Below, piece by piece: positions 1 to 9,095 of a stretch of DNA of 64,000 nucleotides (positions are counted from its first letter, which is position 1; each line of letters opens with the position of its first letter). The position numbers were made by a program, and so were the translations under genes. The DNA is from Ruminococcus flavefaciens (GTDB taxonomy: Bacteria; Bacillota; Clostridia; Oscillospirales; Ruminococcaceae). The DNA lies in contig JAMPIL010000001.1 in the NCBI GenBank assembly GCA_023662725.1, forward strand, positions 305,109-369,108. The letters are read 5' to 3'. Below the pieces are notes generated by a model. The model did not search any database, was not told the origin of the DNA, and saw only the letters and a list, made by a program, of their open reading frames with translations.

Positions 1-170
1 GCATTTTCATCAAATTCCAAAATCGGGTAATCTGTTACGCCTTTTGAGGATTTGGTTTCGGAATCCGGCTGAGAATCGTCTATGATTTCAAGAGACCTAA
101 GCGCATTATTTGTGACATCCTCTTCCGACAACCGTTTATCCTTTATCCTTGATGTGATAGCTTGCAGCAT
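1..170 (-). CDS. Hypothetical protein, C-terminal part outside the window
   Basis: Reading the minus strand, an ATG at 170 is preceded by a strong AAGGAGG about 8 nt upstream and opens a frame that stays open to the window edge (56 codons). The visible N-terminus begins MLQAITSRIKDK and is polar and acidic, with no signal peptide or membrane segment. The stretch YPILEFDEN near residue 49 faintly recalls the start of nucleoside-phosphorylase-like domains, but too little is present to assign a family. A 31-codon ORF ends within the ribosome binding site of this gene, suggesting coupled translation. Confidence 0.6.
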   Translation of the reverse strand, partial: MLQAITSRIKDKRLSEEDVTNNALRSLEIIDDSQPDSETKSSKGVTDYPILEFDEN

Positions 171-183
171 TATTTTCCCCTCC

Positions 184-279
184 TTAAAGGCTGTAAAAAC
201 CGGAAATAATTTCCTTAAGATCGCAGCAGCCCATAAACATAGTTTTGCTTTTTAAGCGCCAACTAAAATAATTCCTCAT
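184..279 (-). CDS. 31-residue leader peptide or small protein
   Basis: A short frame starts at an ATG with AGAGG about 6 nt upstream and ends at a TAA that overlaps the AAGGAGG of the gene starting at 170. The predicted peptide begins MRNYFSWRLKSK and contains MGCCD at residues 16-20, so it is basic at the front with a Cys pair in the middle. Its position between a promoter at 534-562 and the next gene fits a leader peptide whose translation opens or occupies the downstream ribosome binding site. A chance ORF cannot be excluded at this length. Confidence 0.4.
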   Translation of the reverse strand: MRNYFSWRLKSKTMFMGCCDLKEIISGFYSL

Positions 280-533
280 ATTTACCTCTCAATATTTACT
301 ATTTGTAAAACCAATAGCGGAAACCTTGTAGAATGCGAAAAGATACTTTTTGTTTCTTTTTTTCTGAAAAAAGTATGCCTGTCCGTTAAAATCTTTCAGT
401 TTCTTTGTAATTATCGAGTGAATCACGGAAATTTTTGTTTTGCATTAATAGATATAGCAGTAAACAGCCATGATATCGCATTAAATATTATGTTAGGTTT
501 CAGAGTTTACAAAATATATGTACTCTTTTAATT

Positions 534-562
534 ATTTTATCATAAACATATTATTATGTCAA
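534..562 (-). promoter_or_regulatory. Promoter for the leftmost truncated gene
   Basis: On the minus strand TTGACA is followed after exactly 17 nt by TAAAAT. Transcription would start near 527 and give a leader of about 350 nt before the gene at 170, holding the 31-codon ORF. The -10 context (ATGATAAAATAA) resembles that of the GH5 promoter. I recognise no riboswitch in the leader. Confidence 0.6.
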
Positions 563-707
563 GAATATTTTGCTGGAAATTTTCGTCTGACAACGAATAA
601 AGTAATTTTTTGTTTAAATTGAACAAATCATAATGAATTTTTATGACATTCAGCAATTATACTAAAAGTATATCGTGTAATGCCGCAAATGTATCTTAAA
701 CTGATAC

Positions 708-733
708 AAAAAAGTACGCAGTTCTCTGCGTAC
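708..733 (-). terminator. Intrinsic terminator of murA
   Basis: An 8-bp stem (GTACGCAG/CTGCGTAC, 714-733) with a 4-nt loop is followed on the minus strand by six Ts. It lies about 180 nt past the murA stop, beyond the TIR-A repeat, so that repeat would sit in the murA 3' untranslated region. Confidence 0.7.
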
Positions 734-735
734 TC

Positions 736-897
736 AGAATTTGTTCGCATAGAAGATTCCGCACGTATTTTCGGCAAATTTTACCGATTGCTGCGTTGAA
801 AAATCTCACCATACGATAGTATGCTTTCGCTTTTTCTCCTTGCCCTCATCAAAATTTTCTCGAAAATCCGCACATAATTTCTATGTGGACAAGTTCT
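736..897 (+). repeat. TIR-A: inverted-terminal element of about 162 bp, copy A
   Basis: The 19-nt ends (736-754 and 879-897) are inverted repeats with 16 of 19 matches, and the three differences are all wobble-compatible. The interior aligns with copies at 26178-26338 (same orientation) and 41044-41206 (opposite orientation), sharing blocks such as GCACGTATTTTCGGCAAATT and CTCGAAAATCC with small changes. No ORF is contained. It lies 12 bp from the murA stop. A MITE-like or structured-RNA repeat is the simplest reading. Confidence 0.8.
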
Positions 898-909
898 TAT
901 TTTACTAAC

Positions 910-2208
910 TCATACAGCGGCTTTGGTTTCGGAATTTTTTTCTTCTTTATCAGGAACGCTGATTTTTTCGATATCAGCTCCGAGAGAACGAAGCTTGCCT
1001 TCCATACAGTCATAGCCTCTTTCGATATGGAAAATATCCTCTATTTCCGTGATCCCGTTTGCGGCAAGACCGGCAATGATCAAAGCTGCGCCTGCTCTAA
1101 GATCGCAGGCTTTCACAGGAGCGCCCATAAGACTGCCGGTACCTTCTATAAGAGCGACCTTACCGTTTACCGTAATATCAGCGCCCATTCTTCTAAGCTC
1201 GTCAACATAGCGGAAACGCTGTTCCCAGACGCCTTCCGTGACTATGCTTGTACCCTCCGCAAGAGTGAGCAGAGTAGCTATCTGCGGCTGCATATCGGTG
1301 GGGAAACCGGGGTGAGGAGTTGTTTTGACGTTTGCCTTAACGAGCGGACCGTCAACCCATACTCTTACGCTGTCATCGTACTGTTCTATATTTACGCCGA
1401 TTTTTTCGAGTTTTTTTGTTATGGATTCAAGGTGTTTGGGGATAACATTTTCAATAGTAACGTCGCCCTTTGTAGCAGCGGCAGCGATCATAAATGTTCC
1501 CGCTTCGATTTGATCGGGGATAACGGAATAATTAGTGCCGTGCAGTCTTTCAACGCCTCTGATCTTGATAACATCAGTACCGGCACCCATTATATTAGCT
1601 CCCATAGAGTTGAGGAAGTTTGCGAGATCAACGATATGCGGTTCTTTTGCTGCATTCTCGATAACTGTAAGTCCTTCGGCTTTAACAGCGGCGAGCATAG
1701 CGTTCATAGTTGCTCCGACTGTTACGACATCAAAGAATATCTGGCTGCCGCAGAGTTTTTCCGCATTGAGGTCTATCATTCCCTGACTAAGAGTATACTT
1801 TGCTCCGAGAGCGGAAAATGCTTTAAGGTGCTGGTCGATAGGACGGTCGCCGAGAGGACATCCGCCGGGCATTGAAACTCTTGCTTTATTGAATTTTCCG
1901 AGCAGAGCGCCGAGAAAATAATATGAAGCACGCATTTTTCTTGCAGTTTCATAAGGTACGCAGAATTTAGTGATTCCGGTCGGGTCTATTTTATAAACGT
2001 CCTTGCCGATATTTTCAACAACGGCTCCCATTTCCTGAAGAATACGCAGACTTATGTTAACATCGCTTATCGAGGGAACGTTTTCAATTATACATGGTTC
2101 GTCTGATAGAATTACAGCCGGAAGAATAGCAACAGCCGCATTTTTTGCGCCGCTTATCGTAACTTTTCCGGTAAGGCGTCTGCCGCCTTTAACAACAAAC
2201 TTATCCAA
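910..2208 (-). CDS. murA: UDP-N-acetylglucosamine 1-carboxyvinyltransferase
   Basis: This 432-residue cytoplasmic enzyme transfers enolpyruvate from PEP to UDP-GlcNAc, the first committed step of peptidoglycan synthesis. The N-terminus shows SGAKNAA with the family lysine at 22, and the active-site cysteine that fosfomycin alkylates is C117 in PGGCPLGDRPID. The C-terminal third carries LRAGAALIIAGLAANG. Length is normal for the family. The start is a TTG at 2208, fixed by AAGGAG about 10 nt upstream; no ATG fits. It lies downstream of the cyclophilin genes in the same direction and ends near TIR-A and a terminator at 708-733. Confidence 0.95.
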   Translation of the reverse strand: MDKFVVKGGRRLTGKVTISGAKNAAVAILPAVILSDEPCIIENVPSISDVNISLRILQEMGAVVENIGKDVYKIDPTGITKFCVPYETARKMRASYYFLGALLGKFNKARVSMPGGCPLGDRPIDQHLKAFSALGAKYTLSQGMIDLNAEKLCGSQIFFDVVTVGATMNAMLAAVKAEGLTVIENAAKEPHIVDLANFLNSMGANIMGAGTDVIKIRGVERLHGTNYSVIPDQIEAGTFMIAAAATKGDVTIENVIPKHLESITKKLEKIGVNIEQYDDSVRVWVDGPLVKANVKTTPHPGFPTDMQPQIATLLTLAEGTSIVTEGVWEQRFRYVDELRRMGADITVNGKVALIEGTGSLMGAPVKACDLRAGAALIIAGLAANGITEIEDIFHIERGYDCMEGKLRSLGADIEKISVPDKEEKNSETKAAV

Positions 2209-2292
2209 ATAAATTCTCTCCTTAATTATCAGGATATTTTTCTATGCTCCTGAACTTTTTCTTTTGTTCTGTATCAGAATCAGTACCAACAG

Positions 2293-2337
2293 AACGCTGT
2301 GGATGCATTTTCAGTAAATTTTATTGGACACAGCGTT
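2293..2337. repeat. 9-bp inverted repeat between cyclophilin gene and murA
   Basis: AACGCTGTG (2293-2301) and CACAGCGTT (2329-2337) are perfect inverted arms around 27 nt. There is no downstream T-run in the murA direction, so this is not an obvious terminator. It could be an mRNA processing hairpin or an operator ahead of murA. Confidence 0.35.
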
Positions 2338-2365
2338 AAAAAATCCAATCTATTGGAACGGTTTC

Positions 2366-3283
2366 TTAATTATAATCCGAGATAAACCATTTAAGCTCTT
2401 CGCCGTTGTATTCGCCGACTTTAACGTATTCGATCTCAACAGGCTTAACGGGAGTGCTTACTTCGTTTGAAAAAGCGTTTGCCTGATATGTTTCAGTATC
2501 CTGAAGCGAGAAAATTATATCAAGACCGTCGTAAACCTGACCGAAAATAGTATAGCTTCCGTCAAGCCACGGAGAGCCGCCGACAGATTTATAAACTTCC
2601 TTTGCGTCGGCAGGATAGTTTTCAGCAAACATATCTTCCGTGAAGGTTTCGCCCGTAACGATATAGAACTGGCTTCCGTTTGTTGCAGTTGAACCGCTGT
2701 TTGCGTAAGCGAGAGTTCCGGCAGCGTGGATAACATTTTCATTTGTTCCGCCATCGAATTTATCGCCCCAGATCGACTCTCCGCCGGTACCTGTTCCGTT
2801 AGGGTCGCCGCCCTGTATCATAAAATCTTTAACGATTCTGTGGAAAGTAAGACCGTCGTAATAGCCTTGTTCGGCAAGTCCGACGAAGTTTTCCACGCCA
2901 AGCTCTGCATATTCGGGGAAGAGTCTTATTTTAACCTCGCCCTCGTAATCTTTGAACTTCATTATAACGATTTTTTCGCCTTTTTCTGGAGTTGTAAAAT
3001 TCTTGACAGCCGAATTTTCAAGATCTATTTCCGGAGCTTTTCTGTCGGAAAATCTTGAAATATTTATTTCGCCGAGAGCATTATACGGCGAGTTGGGATC
3101 CTGAACTCCGTTTTGTTCATCGTTGTTTCCGGCGGCAGTAGTGTCAGAAACGGCATTGTCGGTGTTGGAAGTATTTGTATCAGATTTGCTGTCTTTGATT
3201 TCCTTTCCGCATGATGTAAACATAGAAGCAGCGATAACGCTGCAAAAAACAGCTATTAAAGCTCTTTTGAACATAAGCTTCAC
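2366..3283 (-). CDS. Peptidyl-prolyl cis-trans isomerase lipoprotein, cyclophilin type
   Basis: The 305-residue protein begins with a lipoprotein signal peptide ending in SMFTSC (Cys about 25), so it should be anchored outside the membrane. A Ser/Asn/Asp-rich linker runs to about residue 85. The cyclophilin domain follows, with FHRIVKDFMIQGGDPNGTG and GSQFYIVTG, which contain the catalytic Arg and the substrate-binding Gln and Phe residues of the family. It would catalyse proline isomerisation in secreted proteins. It lies upstream of murA and downstream of a second, degenerate cyclophilin gene. Confidence 0.9.
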   Translation of the reverse strand: MKLMFKRALIAVFCSVIAASMFTSCGKEIKDSKSDTNTSNTDNAVSDTTAAGNNDEQNGVQDPNSPYNALGEINISRFSDRKAPEIDLENSAVKNFTTPEKGEKIVIMKFKDYEGEVKIRLFPEYAELGVENFVGLAEQGYYDGLTFHRIVKDFMIQGGDPNGTGTGGESIWGDKFDGGTNENVIHAAGTLAYANSGSTATNGSQFYIVTGETFTEDMFAENYPADAKEVYKSVGGSPWLDGSYTIFGQVYDGLDIIFSLQDTETYQANAFSNEVSTPVKPVEIEYVKVGEYNGEELKWFISDYN

Positions 3284-3444
3284 TCCTTAATTATATATGT
3301 GAAATTTCAGTTAATTCCTTATAACCTGTTTATTATACTACAAAAAATCAATTTTGTAAATAGTTTCCGCTAAAATTTGTAATAATTGGTTAAACCTGTT
3401 TATGAAAACACATGGATTTATGGCAATACATAAAAATATGCGGA

Positions 3445-4236
3445 TTATTTTTCTTCTTCTGATGACGAATAAGTTCCGATAGTTATCGAATTTATCATCA
3501 CATCTTCTTTCGGAGTTTTGTAGGTTCCGGTTTTTTCGGATTCAAGCGAAGCGAGAGCGTCTACAACGTCGAGTCCTTCGTATGTCTGACCGATAATGGT
3601 CATTTGCTGCGAAAGATTCGGAAGTCCGCCCTTTTCGATAAAAGCTTCCGCAAGCGCTTCGCTGACTGAAGCTTCTCGGAGTTCTGAAGCGACTTCGTCC
3701 GTGAATTGAATAGAATTTATAAGAAGAAAACGGCTTCCGCAGTAATAAGTGCCGCCGCCGAAGATTTTTTCCTTAAAGCTTCTTTCGTATTCGGTATTGA
3801 GCATACAAACTGCACCTCGAAAAGGCCAGAGATCCTGATTAAGCTCTCTTTTTACACGTTCGTTGGAATCTTTTCCTGAGCTGCCGTTTTTTTCCGCCGA
3901 GCCGCAGCCTGAATATGCGCCGTCCTGAGCGTCGAAAATATAGGTATTGTCATAATAGCCTTTCTCGGCAAGCTCTGTAAAATTCTTAACTGCATCCGGA
4001 GAATATTCGGGATAAAGCCGAATTCTTACTTCTCCGAGAGTAGTATCTATAACGGCGATCGGATCGCCTTTCCGCGGTTTTTCAAGCTGAACGAGCTCCA
4101 TAGTATTCGGATTGATAACTATGTAAGTATTGTTATCTTCTCTTGCCTTAGAAAAAAGCATGATAGAGAGCGAAAACATACCCATTATAAGAGTCATTAG
4201 CAAAATCATTTTCATAAAACGTTTTCCGTTAGCCAT
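3445..4236 (-). CDS. Membrane-anchored cyclophilin-like protein, probably inactive
   Basis: This 263-residue protein has one N-terminal membrane segment (about residues 8-27, no lipobox) and a cyclophilin-fold region that starts like its neighbour (VRIRLYPEYSPDAVKNFTEL, then AEKGYYD). Where active cyclophilins have FHR..FM.QGGD it reads YIFDAQDGAYSGCGSA, and the later GSQF motif becomes GSRFLLI. The catalytic residues therefore look lost. GAGGA lies upstream of the ATG. A tandem duplication followed by loss of isomerase activity is inferred; a binding or chaperone role would be speculative. Confidence 0.75.
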   Translation of the reverse strand: MANGKRFMKMILLMTLIMGMFSLSIMLFSKAREDNNTYIVINPNTMELVQLEKPRKGDPIAVIDTTLGEVRIRLYPEYSPDAVKNFTELAEKGYYDNTYIFDAQDGAYSGCGSAEKNGSSGKDSNERVKRELNQDLWPFRGAVCMLNTEYERSFKEKIFGGGTYYCGSRFLLINSIQFTDEVASELREASVSEALAEAFIEKGGLPNLSQQMTIIGQTYEGLDVVDALASLESEKTGTYKTPKEDVMINSITIGTYSSSEEEK

Positions 4237-4452
4237 TAAAAAATCCTCACTGATAAATATTTATAATTATTATACCTAATTAAGGAAAATTTGTCAATAT
4301 AAAACATTAAATTTATTGCAGCATTCTTTTAGAGGATATGCTTCACCTTTCTTTTGGTTAAAGGCGTAATTTCTCATAGGGGGGACAGCTTCTCTTGATG
4401 TTCGATAAATATTCTCTTTTATATTTTCCCCATTATGAGCGAGTTTATTCGC

Positions 4453-6261
4453 TTAGCTGCTGAAAATAAAATCAAGAATATAAAGTATAACGTCGCCGAC
4501 TTTATGGGAATCAACGATTTCAATGGCTTTATCCGGCCGATTTGTGATTATGTTGTCAACTCCGAGAGAAACCATCTTACGGATGTCAGATTCATTGTCA
4601 ACGGTCCAGACAAAAATAAGCTTGCCGTTCTGATGAGCTGAATTGACCACGCTTTTATTCACGAAAATATAATTCATGCTTACAGCGTCTATGTCAGGGA
4701 GCTGAGAATAGGCGGTGGATGTCGCTATATTGGCGATAAGGGCCGTTTTTATTTTCGGTTCGATCTCTTTTACTTTTTTCAGAGCCTTGTATGAAAACGA
4801 AGTTATGTAGCATGAAGAAGTAAGACCGTATTTCTTAACAAGTTCCACGGTTTTTTCAACTGTTTCGTTTACGTTTCCGATATTTTTTATTTCAATGTTA
4901 AGCAGAGCTTTATGTCCTATAAACTCAAGAACATCGGAAAGAAGCATTATTTTAGCGTCCTCAAATTCGCTTCTGAACCATTTTCCGGCGGAAAGCTGCT
5001 GAAGCTCTTCGTATGTATAATCAGAAATTTTGCCTGAACCGTTCGTTGTACGGTTCAGGGTTTTGTCATGGAAAACGACAAGCTGTTTATCAGCGGTAAG
5101 CTGAACGTCAAGTTCGATATAATCCGCATTGCTGTCTATAGCAGCCTGAAAAGCGTAGATAGTATTTTCCGGAGCAATATAAGAGAATCCACGGTGCGCG
5201 CTTACCTGTATTCCGTGCAGGGGAACGTTGAGTTTGATATTACCCTTATAAATGCCTCTTATGTAAAATAAGTTTATAAAAATTCCGGCGACGGCAAGGC
5301 TTATGATAAGAGCTGCTTTGGGAACAGGCTGCATCTTTTTTCTGCGTCTGTCAGGGATAGTTATTTTCTCGCCGTCCTCAAGATCTCCGAGGAATCTTCC
5401 GGTAAGCCAACACATAATTGCCGGAGCAGAGAAAAATGCAGAAACAGCCGTAAATATTTTCATAGTGTAATCAAGTACGCTTAAAGCGCCTCTGAAAGCT
5501 TGTTCCGGACGTGAAAAACCTTTGATGAACAGAACTACAAGAAAGCTTACGCCGAATGTTGCCGCAACAGTTACTCCAAGGATAAAAAATGTCCAAAGGA
5601 AGAATGAAAATGCCATGCTAAGTCTTTTTTTATGTATTTTTTCAAAGCTTTTTTTAACACATTCAGAGAATTTTTTTCTTGTAAGCACAAGGTAATGCAG
5701 ACTGTAGCTTCTTCCGACTATAATAAAAATAAAAAGAAACTGTATTAAAACGTAGCATATAACGGCGAGCCGACCATTGATATTGACGAAAGCTTTCCTT
5801 AAAATAGGAAGAAGCGGAGCCAAAAACATACCGGAGGACAGTGTGAAATGCGCAAGCGGCATACAAAGCATAAAAAGCATAAAACGAAGTATGCCAAGTC
5901 CTCTGAACGCTTTGCGGAAGCTTTTGAAACCGGTGAGGAGCATTCCGCCGACCGTTATTTTTTCGTGTCTGCTGTAGCAGGTGAAGCAGGCGGCAAGTGC
6001 AGAAAGTTCGACAAAAGCAAAAAATCCCGAACAGAAAAGCAGTATGACAATAAATATCAGCGTTATGGGATTTTTCAGGTAAACCATCATGCTTTCATCC
6101 GAAAGATAGGTTATTCCAGAAGCTTTCATCGTAAGCTTCAGAATAAGCGCAAGAAGAGGCGCTCCGGCAGCTGCGAGAATAAGTTTATACAAAAATTCAA
6201 ACAGCAGAAAATGCGGAAGCGCTTTTACGAATACAGCCATTGATTTAAAAAAGTTTTTCAT
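4453..6261 (-). CDS. Membrane glycerophosphodiester phosphodiesterase
   Basis: The 602-residue protein has two parts. Residues 1-350 hold about seven to eight hydrophobic segments, of the kind found in the membrane domain of GdpD-type proteins. Residues about 355-590 form a GDPD TIM-barrel: SAHRGFSYIAPENT, then ELDVQLTADKQLVVFHD, supply the catalytic His pair and metal ligands, and IEIKN and VWTVD are further family motifs. It hydrolyses glycerophosphodiesters, probably from membrane lipid or teichoic acid turnover. GGAGAG precedes the ATG. Confidence 0.88.
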   Translation of the reverse strand: MKNFFKSMAVFVKALPHFLLFEFLYKLILAAAGAPLLALILKLTMKASGITYLSDESMMVYLKNPITLIFIVILLFCSGFFAFVELSALAACFTCYSRHEKITVGGMLLTGFKSFRKAFRGLGILRFMLFMLCMPLAHFTLSSGMFLAPLLPILRKAFVNINGRLAVICYVLIQFLFIFIIVGRSYSLHYLVLTRKKFSECVKKSFEKIHKKRLSMAFSFFLWTFFILGVTVAATFGVSFLVVLFIKGFSRPEQAFRGALSVLDYTMKIFTAVSAFFSAPAIMCWLTGRFLGDLEDGEKITIPDRRRKKMQPVPKAALIISLAVAGIFINLFYIRGIYKGNIKLNVPLHGIQVSAHRGFSYIAPENTIYAFQAAIDSNADYIELDVQLTADKQLVVFHDKTLNRTTNGSGKISDYTYEELQQLSAGKWFRSEFEDAKIMLLSDVLEFIGHKALLNIEIKNIGNVNETVEKTVELVKKYGLTSSCYITSFSYKALKKVKEIEPKIKTALIANIATSTAYSQLPDIDAVSMNYIFVNKSVVNSAHQNGKLIFVWTVDNESDIRKMVSLGVDNIITNRPDKAIEIVDSHKVGDVILYILDFIFSS

Positions 6262-6664
6262 ATTATAGTCTCTCCGAATTGCGTTAAAAAATCACTATTT
6301 AATTATACGATAATCTTAAGGTTTTGTCAATATTTTGAGAATATACCGATTTTTATCATTTTAGAGTGTTTTACACATGAAAATAGATTTATACAATTTT
6401 TTCGTTGATTTGTGATAGAAACTTATACGCTGAAATGATATAATCAAAACAAGTTATTTTTCATGTGAACAAATATATTTATGCAAGATCACTAAAATAA
6501 TCGCTTTAAAATGTACATATATACTATGTTTATTATGTACAAATTCTATTGACTTTTTTTTACTAATATGATAAAATAAGCTTGAATATTTTAGCGGAAA
6601 TTTACTGCACTGGATTTCCGAAGAAAATATAAAAATTACAAATAAAATTTGGGAGGATTTTATT
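6262..6664. other. 403-bp AT-rich divergent intergenic region
   Basis: No gene is visible. It separates the minus-strand phosphodiesterase from the plus-strand GH5 gene. It holds the GH5 promoter at 6549-6577, a 7-bp leader hairpin (6595-6601 with 6614-6620), and near-inverted copies of ACATGAAAATA around 6375 and 6460 that could be an operator pair. No riboswitch is recognised. Confidence 0.5.
6549..6577 (+). promoter_or_regulatory. Promoter of the GH5 cellulase gene
   Basis: TTGACT, a 17-nt spacer and TAAAAT. The segment TAATATG(A/T)TAAAATAAG is shared almost exactly with the GH10 promoter at 9096-9124, suggesting common control of the two secreted enzymes. Confidence 0.75.
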
Positions 6665-8785
6665 ATGTCTGAAAACAAGAAAAATGTAAAGCGCATAGTT
6701 AGCTTTTCTATTGCTGCGATGTGCATGTTTTCAGCAGTCAAGTTAGTTCCTTTCAGTCCTGTTGAGACTGAGGCGGCTGATGTAATGACTGCTTTTGAAA
6801 TCACTGAAGATATGAAGATAGGCTGGAACTACGGTAACTCGCTCGACGCTACCGGCGGTTCAGGTCTTGCTACCGAAACATCCTGGGGAAATCCTAAGGC
6901 TACTCAGGAAATGATGGATGCTGTAAAGGCTAAGGGTTTCAATACCGTTCGCCTTCCCACAACATGGTATAAGCATCTTGACGAAAATAACAATATCGAT
7001 CCTGAATGGATGGCTCGTGTTCATGAAGTAGTTGACTATGCTTATAAAAACGATATGTACGTTATCCTTAATCTTCACCACGAGGAATGGATAAACAGAG
7101 CCGATATCGGTACTGCATACGACGAAATGTCTCCGAAACTCAAGGCTATCTGGAAGCAGATTGCAGAGGAATTCAAGGATTATGACCAGCACCTCATCTT
7201 TGAGGGAATGAACGAACCTCGTGCTGTTGGCACAGACCACGAATGGTGGGGTCCGAGGCAGGATGAAGTTGACACTATCAACAAGCTCAATCAGGACTTT
7301 GTTGATACTGTAAGAAGCGTTGAATCTCCTTACAAGGATACAAGACTTCTCATGTGTCCGCCTTACTGTGCGTCAAGCGATGCAAGCATGATGTCGACTC
7401 TTGTTGTTCCTGATGACGACTATGTTGCTGCTTCTATCCACGCATATTCTCCATATGGATTCACAATGGATAAAGATGTTGCAGACCACAGCACATTCTC
7501 AGAAGCTTATGCAACAGAGCTCGAAACTATTCTCAACGGTATCCGCAAGCAGTTTATCGAAAAGGATATTCCGGTTGTTCTCGGCGAATTCAGCGCATCA
7601 AACTTCAACAATACGGAAGCTCGATGCGAATGGGCTGAGAAATATATTTCTCTTATGAAAGGCTACGGTATTCCGTGCGTACTCTGGGATAACGACGCAA
7701 GAGGAAATACCGATCAGTCGGAAGCTCACGACTATCTCAACAGAAAAACTCTTGAATGGTATGAGGATTCAGGTCTTGTCGTTGACAAGATGATGGAAGT
7801 TCTTGCTGACGATTCTATCAAGTGGGGCAGCCAGAAATACGGTGTACAGTATGACCACGAAGACATCACCAAGGGTAATATTATTCTCAACGAAAAAACA
7901 ACGCTTGATGCGTCTGTTACCGACGGAAATTGTACTCCCGGTTTAAATGTAACATGGAAAGAACTTGAGGGCGGAGACGTTGCTATCAAGTTCACAGGCG
8001 ACGCTCCTATTGTTGCAGTTGTTGACGGCAACTGGAAAAACTGGACTGAGATCCAGGCTTACGATATTGACGAAAAGAATGGCATAGCTTACTATTCATC
8101 TGATACAATAAAGGCTGCATGGAGCGGCGATGTTTCAGACATAGCACATCTTTTCGCAAGAACAAACGGTAAAACAACTATCGAAATGATCTCGATCATT
8201 GGCGGAGCAGAAGTTATCGATCCTCCGGTTGACACAACAAAGAAGTATAATATCGATCTTACAGGTTCCAACAGCGCTCAGATGCTCGCACTCTATTTTG
8301 AGGGAAAAGCCGGTTCTGTTATCAACGGCTGTGTAGGATATATGGGCGATGAGTGGACAAATATCGAATGGGATGACGTGATCGGAAATGACGGAAAACT
8401 TAGTATAACTATCCCCCGAGACAATATTCCGGAAAGCGTTACATCCGCTGAAGTTCAAATCTGGTGGTGCGACGATCCCGATGCCGAAATGGTTAAATAT
8501 GAGTTTTTAGGTACAGGCGGACCAAGTATCGTATACGGCGATTCAAACTGCGATGGAAAGATAGATATGTCCGACGCTGTTCTTATCATGCAGTCGCTTT
8601 CAAATCCCGATAAGTATGGACTTGACGGATCAGATCCTTCTCATATAACTGAATGGGGTATGCAAAATGCCGATTGTTGTAATCCGGGCGACGGAGTGAC
8701 AAATGAAGACGCTCTTGCTATTCAGATGCTTAAGCTTGAGCTTATTGAATCACTTCCTATCAAATATGAGCCTGCTGTCGCTTAA
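6665..8785 (+). CDS. Secreted GH5 endoglucanase-type enzyme with dockerin
   Basis: The 706-residue secreted enzyme should cleave beta-1,4-glucan or a related polymer. Residues 1-38 are a signal peptide. The GH5 domain (about 40-380) opens with GWNYGNSLDA and carries the acid/base E184 in FEGMNEPR and the nucleophile E308 in VVLGEFS. Two beta-rich modules (about 405-512 and 528-616) follow and look like carbohydrate-binding modules, family unassigned. A dockerin (623-700) has calcium loops DSNCDGKIDMSD and NADCCNPGDGVTNED, for cohesin docking on a cellulosome. GGAGG precedes the start at a good distance. The exact substrate is not readable from sequence alone. Confidence 0.92.
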   Translation: MSENKKNVKRIVSFSIAAMCMFSAVKLVPFSPVETEAADVMTAFEITEDMKIGWNYGNSLDATGGSGLATETSWGNPKATQEMMDAVKAKGFNTVRLPTTWYKHLDENNNIDPEWMARVHEVVDYAYKNDMYVILNLHHEEWINRADIGTAYDEMSPKLKAIWKQIAEEFKDYDQHLIFEGMNEPRAVGTDHEWWGPRQDEVDTINKLNQDFVDTVRSVESPYKDTRLLMCPPYCASSDASMMSTLVVPDDDYVAASIHAYSPYGFTMDKDVADHSTFSEAYATELETILNGIRKQFIEKDIPVVLGEFSASNFNNTEARCEWAEKYISLMKGYGIPCVLWDNDARGNTDQSEAHDYLNRKTLEWYEDSGLVVDKMMEVLADDSIKWGSQKYGVQYDHEDITKGNIILNEKTTLDASVTDGNCTPGLNVTWKELEGGDVAIKFTGDAPIVAVVDGNWKNWTEIQAYDIDEKNGIAYYSSDTIKAAWSGDVSDIAHLFARTNGKTTIEMISIIGGAEVIDPPVDTTKKYNIDLTGSNSAQMLALYFEGKAGSVINGCVGYMGDEWTNIEWDDVIGNDGKLSITIPRDNIPESVTSAEVQIWWCDDPDAEMVKYEFLGTGGPSIVYGDSNCDGKIDMSDAVLIMQSLSNPDKYGLDGSDPSHITEWGMQNADCCNPGDGVTNEDALAIQMLKLELIESLPIKYEPAVA

Positions 8786-8798
8786 TAAAAATATAATT

Positions 8799-8827
8799 GC
8801 TGCCGCATATTGCGGCAGCTTTTTTAT
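8799..8827 (+). terminator. Terminator after the GH5 gene
   Basis: A 9-bp stem GCTGCCGCA/TGCGGCAGC with a 3-nt loop is followed by a T-rich run, 14 bp after the GH5 stop. Confidence 0.85.
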
Positions 8828-8926
8828 TCGGGGCAACATCCTTTGCTTCTTATTACATTTATAAAGCGGACTTTTAAAGCGGACTTTGTTTCTTTGATTC
8901 CCTGCTGAACGGAGTTATTTTCGTCT

Positions 8927-9046
8927 GGCATTCTGCCCCAATCATACCTGATATCCTTTATGGGTATCAGGTATGATTAATACCGGGTTTACAAAAGGAC
9001 TGTACGTCCCTTTGGCAGAGGGTTTAAGAGAGACAAAGTCTCTCTT
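8927..9046 (+). repeat. MH1: multi-hairpin element, copy 1
   Basis: Hairpin modules in order: a GGCATTCTGCC box; a 14-bp perfect stem (8940-8953 with 8965-8978); a weakened CAAAAGGAC/GTCCCTTTGG hairpin; and AAGAGAGAC/GTCTCTCTT (9026-9046). The same order is found in seven other elements of this window with different stem sequences. It lies between the GH5 and GH10 genes, in a 397-bp gap with no gene. The direct repeat AAAGCGGACTTT occurs twice just before it, near 8870-8890. Confidence 0.8.
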
Positions 9047-9095
9047 ATAATACAGAAAAGTAAATTGTGATGACGTGTTTTATAACAATTTTCTG

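Noticed and set aside
883-1875. Long plus-strand frame of 330 codons opposite murA
   Set aside because: It lies almost wholly antisense to a clear murA, has no ribosome binding site and no family similarity.
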